A stretch of DNA of 24,168 nucleotides from Mesotaenium endlicherianum (Eukaryota > Streptophyta > Zygnematophyceae > Zygnematales > Mesotaeniaceae): positions 264,464 through 288,631 of the forward strand of contig WELA01013861.1 of the NCBI GenBank assembly GCA_009602735.1, in the 5' to 3' direction. The notes under the pieces were generated by a model. That model did not search any database, was not told the DNA's origin, and saw only the letters and a program-made list of their open reading frames with translations. How positions within the stretch are numbered: position 1 is the first letter of the stretch; each line of letters opens with the position of its first letter. The position numbers were made by a program, and so were the translations under genes. Positions 11,301 through 19,725 of this stretch are shown in pieces.

Positions 11301-12004
11301 GTCTAGTCCAAAAGGGGGGAGATGTATGATGATGAAAATGGGCGAGAAATATCAACTTCACACCTTTGGTGGTAAAAGCCTCGGCCGGAGGCCGTGGCAA
11401 TCTAGTCTGCTGAATTTTCTTAGATGCTCCCTCATCGTCACCTTCTCCAAAAATCACCTTCTTAAAAGTGGTTCTGGAGAGAAGGGCTTCTGGTGAAGCT
11501 CCCTCCTGTACAGTATAAGCTTGAAACCGTAGTGTAAGTACCAAATGTGTGACACACAACGAGAATATGAATGTCTAGTAGTATTTTGATGAAACCCCTT
11601 AGCAGATATATCAATTATCTCACCTGCCAGTAGTCGAGAATATCAACAACTGCCCCATCAGGAAGATTGTCTGGAAGCTGCAATTGCCTGCTTGGTCCAG
11701 CTTCCCAGTTCAACACATTGAGCTTCTCATCAACGAGACAGAACTTGTACTCCAGCTCAAAGTTTTCAGGTACAGCAACATGAGCTTGCCACACTAATTG
11801 TTCGCCTTCATGATGAGGAGTCATCCATACTCCCCGCTTGATGCTCCAATTACCGAAGAGAAGGTCTGATCCCGATACCATCAGATTTTGACCCCACTGT
11901 GTGAAGAATGATATCTTGAAGCGCAAATTGATCCGCTTATACCTCTTAAATATCTGTAACCTACCAGACGCCATCTCGTCAGCGTTAGGGAGATCAACTC
12001 CCAT
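2386..12004 (-). CDS. DPE2: DPE2, cytosolic 4-alpha-glucanotransferase (disproportionating enzyme 2), complete, 21 exons
   Basis: DPE2 acts in the cytosol on maltose exported from the plastid during starch breakdown: it transfers one glucosyl unit to a glucan acceptor and releases glucose. Exons, in gene order: 12004-11624, 11505-11364, 11000-10945, 10640-10513, 10299-10170, 9906-9710, 9449-9371, 9172-9131, 8879-8760, 8086-7985, 7767-7684, 7439-7197, 6807-6682, 6039-5965, 5541-5464, 4831-4706, 4222-4125, 3812-3653, 3391-3293, 3121-2830, 2564-2386. All join in frame to give 978 residues (Arabidopsis DPE2 is about 955). Two CBM20 starch-binding domains cover about 28-125 and 175-279; GH77 covers about 283-930 and has the DPE2-type insert. 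The GH77 catalytic acids are all present: Asp579 in YRIDHILG, Glu778 in CGEDLG and Asp830 in APSCHDTS. KGDLPIGV is at 503-510. The ATG at 12004 is the first Met after an in-frame TGA at 12034; Met11 (MASG) is an alternative start. Intron 4 is of AT-AC type. The terminal exon (residues 921-978) is the least conserved part. Confidence 0.93.
3597..3614. repeat. (CAG)6 run in a DPE2 intron
   Basis: Six perfect CAG units lie in the intron between DPE2 exons 3812-3653 and 3391-3293. On the gene's own strand they read CTG. They do not contribute to the protein. Confidence 0.9.
3819..3852. repeat. ACGC/AC microsatellite at a DPE2 3' splice site
   Basis: An (ACGC)n to (AC)n tract sits directly upstream, in gene sense, of the acceptor for the exon starting at 3812. 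On the minus strand it therefore supplies an alternating GT-rich tract just before the CAG. This is unusual, because a polypyrimidine tract is normally expected there. Confidence 0.88.
4603..4710. repeat. Imperfect 62-base-period tandem duplication over a DPE2 splice donor
   Basis: Two copies, about 4603-4648 and 4665-4710, both begin with TGTGCCCACAGA.AGGAGCGCAG and end with a CTGACA block. The second copy runs across the donor (GTCAGT, minus strand) of the DPE2 exon ending at 4706. The copies differ by several substitutions. Confidence 0.82.
4832..5463 (-). other. DPE2 intron 15 (632 bases) with a cryptic-exon-like open stretch
   Basis: Joining the exon ending at 5464 (LCYK) to the exon starting at 4831 (FKEEFNTEKK) reproduces the family sequence with no gap, so this is an intron. 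Inside it, a strong acceptor (CTTTCTTTTCAG, ending 5289) is followed by about 100 open codons in the same phase. No donor restoring the phase was found, so I do not include it in the protein. Confidence 0.6.
5391..5438. repeat. Two-copy 24-base tandem repeat in DPE2 intron 15
   Basis: Units at 5391-5414 and 5415-5438, built on GCCGTGTGTCAGATAGCAGG, are identical except at the last base. The near-perfect identity points to a recent slippage duplication. They lie close to the donor side of the intron. Confidence 0.93.
10300..10512 (-). other. U12-type AT-AC intron in DPE2 (intron 4)
   Basis: On the minus strand the exon ends CCAATAAG and the intron begins ATATCCTTTTAT, matching the U12 donor consensus ATATCCTT. 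The intron ends CCCTTGACTTCTGTGCAC and the next exon begins GTATAAGTATGCG. The branch-site-like CCCTTGAC has its A at 10311, 11 bases from the 3' end and within the usual U12 spacing. Splicing gives EFPIRYKYALKD inside CBM20-2, colinear with plant DPE2 (FPIKYRY). No U2-type GT donor was found nearby that keeps the frame. Confidence 0.88.
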
Positions 12005-12515
12005 ACAACAACCTCCTTGAATACACGAGAGTCAATACTTGGATCGCCCTGAACGTTACTGTCGCGAAGCCCGATCAAAAAGAATGAACTACAAGAACAG
12101 GTGAATGGAGGAGCCAACGACCGATATGTCCTCGAATGATTTCGACCAGGCTCACAGGATCACAGTGTGCAGCACATACGGTCGAAGTTAGTGCTGCTCC
12201 GAGATGTTAGAAGTCTGCTTGCACTGAAGGTATAGCAATGACAGGTATCTGGCATTGCATATTTTCAGGCTTGATATGGGTAAACACAAGCACTGTGCGC
12301 TCCAGTGTACGCTCGATGCAGCTTGATACTGCAGTTTCGAACTCGAACACCTAACACATGTAAAAGCAGTTGTAAGCTTCTGAATTTTCGAACGCCTCCA
12401 ATAAAGCAGAGATATGCCACGAAGATGTGTACCTCGTAGCATTCTCACGACAGTCGACGGCTGAAAATAGTTCCGGTTGCCTCGTGTGACAGGATGTCTT
12501 CCTGTGGCCTTGCGT

Positions 12516-12585
12516 CACGTGTGATATGTACAAAGATTCTGTAAAGTGCTTGAATGAACGTGGAACGTCATGGAACGTTGTACGT
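12516..12585. promoter_or_regulatory. Cluster of ACGT cores including a CACGTG G-box, upstream of DPE2
   Basis: CACGTG at 12516-12521 is followed by ACGT cores at 12558, 12565, 12575 and 12582, which is 510 to 580 bases upstream of the DPE2 start. ACGT cores are the classical targets of plant bZIP and bHLH factors. Their function here is inferred from motif and position only, and the DPE2 transcription start is not known. Confidence 0.35.
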
Positions 12586-12710
12586 CTGCTCCTTCAAAAG
12601 CGGCGATTGCTGGCCCTCTCGGGTTCCACATGGCGAGAGCATGATGGAGCATAATGTCTTCCCATTCTCCACCTATCATAGGGGCTGTCGCAGTGTCGTG
12701 AATGCTCAAC

Positions 12711-12750
12711 TGTCGAAGCAGGTCGAAGCATCCAGGACAATTCAGGACAA
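12711..12750. repeat. Period-10 mini-duplications
   Basis: TGTCGAAGCA and GGTCGAAGCA are adjacent at 12711-12730 and are followed immediately by TCCAGGACAA and TTCAGGACAA at 12731-12750. These are two neighbouring ten-base duplications in phase with each other. They most likely arose by slippage. Confidence 0.75.
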
Positions 12751-12900
12751 CTCAAAATGACCGATGCACGATGATGGAGCCCTCAAGACGAAGTAATCGA
12801 CGTGATGCGACCTGATGACATTATGCAACATTCTTCGTCTCAGAATTGCCTGAGGACCCATCAGAACCACGCAGAATGACGCAAAAAACTTAGAACCTGA

Positions 12901-13003
12901 TTTTGCGTGCCCCTACAAAGTCAACTATGTGTGGCCAAAAGTCAACTTACGTGCCTTTGAGTCAATGCTGCGTGCCCTCCAAGACAATTCTTTGCGTGCC
13001 CCT
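12901..13003 (+). repeat. GCGTGCCC directional repeat, cluster 1
   Basis: Cores begin near 12905 (GCGTGCCCCT), 12949 (ACGTGCCTTT), 12969 (GCGTGCCCTC) and 12993 (GCGTGCCCCT). Each is preceded by T-rich or TTG sequence and separated by AT-rich spacers, in which AAAGTCAAC occurs twice. Spacing is 44, 20 and 24 bases. All copies point the same way. Confidence 0.75.
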
Positions 13004-13807
13004 AAACAAATTAGTTTTGAGTGTCTTCACGTATACTACTACTTGATACTCTTTATCATGTCTCTCATACTTGATCGATGGTGAATTAAAAATTTGTGAG
13101 GGGGCGACGAAACGCCCTTCGCGAGGCGACCCCTAACAACCAAACCGAGCGACGAAAAAAACGTCAATGGCGTCAACGGCGTTCTTCAACGTCGGACATA
13201 GTAAAATTTGCACAATCATCAGCTACAGCTATGGCTGCCATTCAGAGAGAGGACGCCTAAAAGAAAAAGCACGGCACAACTTGCCTGGGCTAGCAACACA
13301 CCGTCTCTTGCTCTCCCAGCCTCTCCTCTTCTCCCCTTCGTGCAATGGCGGCCATGTAGATACCCACCCCTGTCCAACCCCATCCCCCATCCCTCCCACT
13401 CTTTTTCTCAAAAGAGGCACGCTCTTCGTTAGAGCGCCCACACCCGCGACCTTCTTAAGACGCCTACGCATTGCAACAGGAGGCGAATTGAGGCCAAGCC
13501 TTGCCACGGCCGGCCATGGCCGCTTACTATCGGGCCGAGTTTGTCTAACAAAAAATGAATTAAATTCGTGGTGCACTTGCAGTTTATATGGCGCCGGGCC
13601 AGTGCAACCAAATCAAAACTCGTCGACCAGGTCGCAATCCTAGCTTTGCCATGTATGTTGCGTTCAATCGCATAAAACATTTTTTTTGTTCGGCTTGCAC
13701 GTACTCGCCACAAGTCGCTGACGATCGCGTTGCAGCAACTTCAGCCCATTGCAGTGCGTTGTGCCCAATCACACGCACACCACAAATCTCTACTTGTTTC
13801 TACTTAA

Positions 13808-13950
13808 CTTTGCGTGCCCCTTTGAAACATAGTACTTCCTAGTGCCTCTAGACACGGATCTTTGCGTGCCCTAACTTGTGTGCCCAACTTCGCGTGCCCT
13901 TTAAAAGTCAAGCTTTAATGCATATGCATGTATCTTGCGTGCATCTAGAC
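13808..13950 (+). repeat. GCGTGCCC directional repeat, cluster 2
   Basis: Cores begin near 13811 (GCGTGCCCCT), 13841 (AGTGCCTCTA, degenerate), 13864 (GCGTGCCCTA), 13879 (GTGTGCCCA), 13891 (GCGTGCCCTT) and 13937 (GCGTGCATCT, degenerate). Spacing is 12 to 46 bases. AAAAGTCAAG follows one unit, as in cluster 1. Orientation is the same as in the other clusters. Confidence 0.75.
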
Positions 13951-14923
13951 AAATCAAGTACAATAATAAATATTGCGAGTTGTTTGTGAGGACTCGAGGC
14001 CCAAGAAAGGTCAAATACGGATCCATGGGTTGATGCACTCTCGTCGTGATTGGGCCCATGGGTGTTGTTTAGTTTGGTTTAATGTTAGATGATGAGAATC
14101 TTACTAACGCTTGGGCAAAGTTAACAACCTATTATTGATGTTCAACGTGATTGTAGTTGTATCGGATTGTTGTCTACTGAAAGTTGATAGTATACACCTT
14201 AGAACATACAAGGTAAACACAATATATCAAAAAAAATTCTTTTCCCGTACAATAGGAGGTTTTGCGACAACTTCCGGCTAAAACTTCCAAGCGGGGCGTG
14301 TGCTGATGTAAAGGGAATAAAATGAGAAATTAATGAGGCCGCTCTAGATTAGTTTGTACTTGCAATTTATGCTCTGCAAACGCTATTCACCCGACTTCAA
14401 TTCTTCCAAAATGGTTATTTTAAAACATAATTACAGACATATATATCTAGTTGAGCCTTCAAAGCATACTTTGAAAAGCACGTATACCAGTCAGTGTCGT
14501 TGTACATGTGAAACGAGCAGGACACATGGACATGGTTAAACATGCATAAGTCGGATGCATACCGTATGTCTAATGACGAACATAGAAGTCGCAGTAATGA
14601 TTGAATACAACCTATGCAATGATTATGACACGCTTATAGACACATGGGATAACTACACTGAGATAGTCCTTGCCATATGTTGACAATTAGTGTAACAAGT
14701 GACCCCACATAATATGGACGAGGTTAATAGTTAATGAGGGGAGATGCGAGCAAGAAAGAACATTAAGTAGTAAGCTCTTTGAGCAACGTATCTCATCTTT
14801 CATATAAAGTCAATAGACACGAATGTATGGCTCAATTATTATCATAGCAATACTCTACTTCGAGTTGGAAGTGTGAAATGTGAAATGCTTTCAAGGAAAG
14901 TTTGAGTGTCTCTCAAATTTGAC

Positions 14924-15070
14924 TTTACGTGCCCCAACCAATTAAAGAGCCAAGTTTGCGTCCCATAAGATATCCAATCTTTGCGTGCCCTACTACCCAT
15001 TATTAACTAATTATGCGTGCCTCTAGAAACGTGCATGTGTGCCCCCAGAACGTAATTTTGCGTGCCCCTG
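14924..15070 (+). repeat. GCGTGCCC directional repeat, cluster 3
   Basis: Cores begin near 14928 (ACGTGCCCC), 14958 (GCGTCCCAT), 14982 (GCGTGCCCTA), 15014 (GCGTGCCTCT), 15037 (GTGTGCCCCC) and 15058 (GCGTGCCCCT). Spacing is 21 to 32 bases. TTTGAGTGTCT occurs just before the cluster (near 14900) and also just after cluster 1 (near 13015), so more than the core is shared. Confidence 0.75.
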
Positions 15071-16112
15071 ATTGTGAAGTCAGTCTCGTGAGAACTCAAA
15101 TAGAAACACGCGGTAGTTTCCATATTGTTTAATGGTCCAAAGTGTGCCAAAAGGTCCGCCTTCAACTTTTCGAGAAGTTACCACGCGCACACCCATCCCT
15201 GGACGGGCGTGTGATCGTCAGAGGGTGCACGATCACTTGTGGAGAATGCCGGATGCGAAAACTCAAGGCCATCCTTTCGCAACCCATACTGAGCCGAGTT
15301 AGCAGGACGGGTTGCCTCTCGAGTCTCAACAAGGCAGTTCATGCAGGAACTAAACGCTCCCGGTGCTCGTGACGTTTGTTCTCCTTACACTACTCCGGAT
15401 TGCGATACATGTTCCCGGTATTACCCGCTACCCGGTGTAACAGGAAGCCGTTAGAAGTTGAGGCGACGACGGGGGGTATTTGTGATCTTACAGTCGAAGG
15501 TATGTCTTGAAGGTCGTCATGTACTCGTGGATACACCTCTGAAAGCGAAGCGTGCTTATATGATGACCACTTCAGCCTGATTGACTGCGGATCGGGTTTT
15601 GATTTCCTGCTCAAGTCTTAGCCCCTTGCCTCTTCCCCCCCATCACACATACTCCGTAGGATGTTTGCATTGTTACTCTTCAAGGTGTATGGAATGCACC
15701 CTAGAACTAATATTATTGAAGGCCTAGTCATAGACACCTCTCAGGGCGCCTTGGTTTCACAAAGTGCTGCCGTCCTCTCTAGCTTGAGGTTAGTTAGATA
15801 GGCTCTAGTTCAATTGGTTTTGAAGTTGGGCGGAGGCCTACAGAGGAGAAAGTGTCTGTGATGGCTGCTAAGCAAACGAGTCGCTTTTTTAGTGAGGAGC
15901 TTTACCTTTTTATTATGATAAAATGCTCTGCCCTTGACATGCACAGAGGTGTCAAGTGGTCAAGTTGACACGTTTTCATGTTATGTACCAATACAATCAG
16001 GTTTTGCTGCTTGAGGTTGATTCTTGAGAAATCATCCTTCTGTCAGAATCTGACTCCCCTCAGTCAAGCATGCTAAGGTCCACTAATTAAGAGGCCAGGC
16101 CTACTTTGTTGA

Positions 16113-16122
16113 ATATATATAT
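16113..16122 (+). promoter_or_regulatory. Candidate TATA box for DNAJC17
   Basis: TATATATATA lies about 90 bases upstream of the ATG at 16208. TTTTGCAG at about 16149-16156 could be the end of a 5' UTR intron instead, which would move the promoter further upstream. Confidence 0.3.
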
Positions 16123-16207
16123 GTATAACTTCCAATTATTCCGGCTATTTTGCAGATAGAAGCAGAGGGGCTTCCAGCGGAAAGAGGGGCAGTGGGTAGA
16201 AGGCAGC

Positions 16208-18881
16208 ATGTCGAACGGGGGAGATGCGGAGCTGGACCTGTATGTGGTGCTGGGGCTCGAGAAGGGCGCGGAGAGCACGGCACAGGAGGTGAAGAAAGCG
16301 TACCGCCGCAAGGCCCTCGAGAGTCACCCTGACAAGCGTCCCGGTGACAAAGATGCCGGTACCTCACTTGCCCCCATGGGCCCTCCCTCTTACTGTGATA
16401 CTCGAAGCCACCTACGTTGTAACTCACACATGCACGCGCACACGCACACTCACGCACACACACATGCACACACGCACACTCATGCACACACGCATATTCA
16501 TGCACACACACATGCACATACACACATTCACACATGCATATACACACACACACACACACACACACATGCACACACACATGCACACACTCGCGTTCAAGCA
16601 TAAGTGCACCCCCACAAGCACATACCCACCCATGCTTTCTGACCTGGGAAGAAACTCATCCAATGTGCTTCGTTGTGCTTGACGAAGGAACTTGCAAAGC
16701 ATACGACATCATCGAGCCTCTTGCGTACACACAACGTTGAGAGGTGAGAGTCCGCAGAGTGCCGGGGGCAAGGACAGGGGGGGGGGGGGCTTTTGACCCC
16801 GCGCATGCAGGCAGGAGGGTTGCAGCAATGTCCAACGGCTAATGCGACAGCTGGGTGCAGAATGACGGTTGGTTGTGGGGAGGGGTTAAGGGGCAGGGTT
16901 TAAGGGCTGGGGTGTAGGGGGTTCATATGATCACCAGTGCTCTTAGCCTGGTGCCCGGTGTACTTCTGAAGCCCTGGTCTCCCAACGAGCAAAATTGTCG
17001 AGGAGCCTCTGGATCAAGCGCGGCATATTTTTCAGCACAGGCTGAGCGCGAGGGGGCAATCAACAGTGTGCCTTGGTCAATCTGCAGCAAGCAGACGAAG
17101 GGTTCATTTGCGAGCAGATCAGCGTGGATCAAAGGCGATGACGCTTGCACGTGCGGGGATGATTGTTGTGCGAAAGATGACGTGGGGTGCAAGAGCGCTT
17201 GGCAGGGTGTATGATGAGGAAGATCTCTTGGCATGGTGGTGAAGGATTACCATACAGACGCACAAAGCAGTACACACTGACACTCTTGTCTCAAATCCTG
17301 AATCACCCGTGCGCACGAGGGGGGGGTGTGGATGTTGCAGCGGCGGAGTTCAACCGCATCCAGCGCGCGTACGACGTGCTGAGCGACGACGCCGCCCGCC
17401 GCGCGTTTGACGAGCTCGCGCGCGTGCGGCGGGAGCGCGCGGAGCGCGCGGGCCAGTCCAGCGCCAAGCGGCAGAAGATGATGGCCGACCTCACGGCCCG
17501 GGAGCGGGCAGCGGACGAGCAGAAGGACGAGGAGGACCGAGCACGGCAGCGGCTCCGCGCTGAGCTGGACAGGATCAGGCGCCAGGCGGCCGCTGCCGCC
17601 CAGGCCCAGAGAGCCCAGCAGCAGCAGCCGCCGCCGAACGCGCCTCCGCCAGGTGTCGCCGCAGCGGAAGCAGCAGCAGGCGCGAGCTCTCGCGAGGAGC
17701 TGGCGCGGACTGTGAAGGTGAGCTGGGAGGGGGGCCCGGGGGAGGAGTACTCGGCGGAGGAGCTGCAGCAACTGTTTGGGGAGGTGGGGCCCGTGGAGGA
17801 CGTGGTGCTGCGCGCGCCCAAGAAGAAGAAGAAGCAGCACAAGGGGGGGGCACTCGTCGTCATGAAGGCCGCTGCTGCCGCGGTGACTGCCTCCGCCTTC
17901 GCCTCCCGCCTCCCCCCTCTCGCTCACTCGGGCTCATGCAGGCTCCTCCTACTGCGAGCGAGGGGCATTTTTCTCACTTGCGGCCTAGTGGTGGAGTTTA
18001 GGATGCCTTTTCTTTACCTAATAAAGCTTTGTTTTGATTTGTCTGTCCTCCTTTTGTTCCTGGTTAAGCCTGGCGCGTGTAGCTGGGACAAGCTGTGCGG
18101 AGGTGTTGGAAACAAAAAAAAAGCCAGCAGCTGCTACATGCCTTGCCTTGCATTGTTCGTCTGTCTCTCTCTTCCTCCCTCTGCTAAGTTTGCTCTCTGC
18201 ATGTGTTGTGCTGCCATGGATGCACAGCTGGCAGCCACGCAGAGAATGTTGGGGAAGCTGTCCAATCCCCTGCTGGTGGTGCCTGCCGCGCCACTCGTCG
18301 ACGCCGCGCCGCCTCCGCCAGGTGGCGTCTTTGCTGCGGGAGCTTGCCAGCCGACAGCCGCCGTGGGAGTGGCACCTGGCGTGCTGAGCAGCAGCGCGCG
18401 CGTGGGCGCCAGCTTCCGCGACTTTGAGAGCCTCACGCTCATGAAGATGCGCCAGGTACGCGGGCAGGCCGGACGGCCTCAGGGTGCAAGGCTTGGGGCG
18501 GAACGGCGCCTCTTACCGGGTCGGGGCTGCCTGCTGCTGCCTCTCTATCGCTCTCTGAGTCTTTCCGGGTCTTTCTGGGTGCCTTGCTGTAACTTTCGTG
18601 GCTCTCTCGGTTTGCAAACCTGTCCCAGGATGTTTGCGCCTCGCCAGCTGGCAGTCTACCCCTAGCCAGGAAGTTGCAGGGCACTGAGCCGCGTATGTGG
18701 CGGAGGGAGGGTGGCGCAGGCAGCTGAGAGGGCCAGGCTGGAGAAGGCCGCCCGCGAGGAGCAGGCGCAGGAGGAGCAGCAGGAGCAGGAGAGGGAGGTT
18801 GCAGATGTGCCGCCGCAAGGGCCCCAGCAGCAGCAGCAGCAGCAGCAGCCCCTGGAAGTGGAGGCGCAGCCGGCCTCATAG
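16208..18881 (+). CDS. DNAJC17: DNAJC17-like protein: J domain, charged helix, RRM; complete, four exons
   Basis: DNAJC17 proteins (Cwf23 in fission yeast) are nuclear J-domain proteins linked to the spliceosome. The J domain recruits Hsp70 and the RRM contacts RNA or protein. Exons 16208-16358, 17341-17882, 18228-18455 and 18720-18881 join in phases 1, 0 and 0 to give 360 residues (human about 304). The J domain spans about 10-75 with HPD at 40-42, and it is split by intron 1 just after DKRPGDKDA. The motif [15 protein letters not shown] matches the plant homologue's KRRKMMSDLEERER. A charged helix and an Ala/Gln/Pro-rich linker precede the RRM (about 174-250), which ends [10 protein letters not shown] as in plants. 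[20 protein letters not shown] spans the exon 3/4 junction and resembles the conserved YESL..MRMRQAAER of human DNAJC17. The tail carries (Gln)8 and ends with TAG. All donors are GT: GTACCT, GTGACT and GTACGC. Confidence 0.9.
16425..16588. repeat. Long CA/TGCA microsatellite in DNAJC17 intron 1
   Basis: About 160 bases of CA, interrupted by TG, CG and TT variants (units such as CACGCA and CATGCA), include a pure (CA)n stretch of about 24 bases near 16542-16565. Such alternating purine-pyrimidine DNA can adopt a Z conformation. Open frames here encode only His/Thr or Cys/Val repeats and are artefacts. Confidence 0.95.
16777..16789. repeat. G13 homopolymer in DNAJC17 intron 1
   Basis: Thirteen consecutive G lie in the 982-base intron 1, downstream of the CA repeat. 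The length may be unreliable in sequencing. It does not affect the reading frame. Confidence 0.9.
17883..18227 (+). other. DNAJC17 intron 2: length divisible by three, stop-free, with internal AATAAA
   Basis: The intron is 345 bases (115 codons) with donor GTGACT and acceptor GCACAG. In the reading frame of the flanking exons it has no stop codon, so retention would insert 115 mostly hydrophobic and Cys-rich residues into the RRM. It also contains AATAAA at 18020-18025. The spliced form matches plant homologues closely (ALVVM...[19 protein letters not shown]), so it is annotated as an intron. Confidence 0.72.
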
Positions 18882-19244
18882 GGATGGCCGCTGCAGCAGG
18901 CACTATTTAGACCGTGCAGGTGAAGCAGCAGCAGCAGAAGGAGCAGCAGGTGAAGGTGGAGCGCGGGATCGAGGAGGTGCAGGCAGGGGTGGGGGTGGGG
19001 TGCAGGACTGGAGATAGTGGGAAGGGGGGGGGGATTTGACGTGTGCGGCTGCTCTCCAGTGCAGTCTATTGGATTGCAGCGGAGCCCGAATCCCTCCGCC
19101 TGCGCTGCTGCCTGCTGGTGCGAAGCAGGAGGCTCGCCAGGAGCAGGCACAGAGGGGGCCTCAGGGATGGCATGGACTTGGGCTGGCTGAGTTAACCCCG
19201 CAGAGGGAGAACAGAATGTGGGGCCCGCTGACCGCGCCCCTGAG

Positions 19245-19271
19245 CTGCTGCTGCTGCTGCTGCTGCTGCTG
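19245..19271. repeat. (CTG)9 trinucleotide repeat
   Basis: Nine perfect CTG units lie downstream of DNAJC17, probably in its 3' UTR or just beyond. In plus-strand frames they read as Cys, Leu or Ala runs, but no gene model uses them. Confidence 0.93.
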
Positions 19272-19710
19272 GCTGCGCGTGGCGACGTGCGGCGCCGCAG
19301 CAGGCGGAGGAGCGGCGCTGTCGATCAGAAGTGGTGCGTCTTTTTACGCCGGTACCACGCTTGGCTGGCTGGCCGCTTTCTGCCTTGCCCCCATCTGTCT
19401 CTCCTCCGGCTGCCCGCGCACTGGGTGTGGAAGGGCTCACTTGCTTACTGGTGGGGGCAGCCCCTCCTCAGCCCGTGCCACGAGGCGAAGATTTGAGGAG
19501 CCTTCTGGCGACGTCTCTTCTTGTGGTGGGTTATACATCCCCCTCCCCCCCCTGGCCCTTGCTCACCTGTCTGCCTCCCACTTAGCCGGCTGTTTGGCCA
19601 GTAGCAGGAGGCGCCTGGAGTGCACTGCGGCACGCTGCTGTTGCTGCTGACACTGCATAGTCGGAGTGGGCAATGCACGATACCTTTGAGCGCACCATCT
19701 GTAGGAAGAA

Positions 19711-19725
19711 GGGGGGGGGGGGGGG
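19711..19725. repeat. G15 homopolymer
   Basis: Fifteen consecutive G lie in the intergenic region, followed by AGGGG. This is the longest G run in the window and, like the C runs at both ends, is prone to length error. Confidence 0.9.

Larger units (their letters stand above)
12005..16207. other. Divergent intergenic region between DPE2 and DNAJC17, no supported gene
   Basis: This 4.2 kb is visibly more AT-rich than the flanking genes, especially from 13.9 to 15.1 kb. It must contain both promoters. The longest open frames (13167-13643 plus, 13229-13576 minus, 15142-15372 plus, 15390-15614 minus) overlap on both strands or are short, and none shows a recognisable domain. The notable content is three clusters of a directional short repeat, listed separately. 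A GC-rich CGACG/CGTCAA patch lies at about 13100-13195. I found no terminal inverted repeats, LTRs, reverse transcriptase or transposase. Confidence 0.6.

Noticed and set aside
13167..13643. 158-codon plus-strand frame as a gene
   Set aside because: It is rich in low-complexity Pro/Ser/Leu, overlaps equally long open frames on the opposite strand, and shows no domain or splice structure.
12901..15070. GCGTGCCC clusters as a CRISPR array
   Set aside because: The units are short and degenerate, the spacing is irregular (12-46 bases), there are no cas genes, and the context is clearly eukaryotic nuclear DNA.
17187..18665. A 492-codon open frame read as one intact protein
   Set aside because: It begins inside DNAJC17 intron 1 and runs through intron 2 and beyond the donor at 18456. 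The four-exon model fits the J-domain/RRM family exactly, and the extra residues do not.
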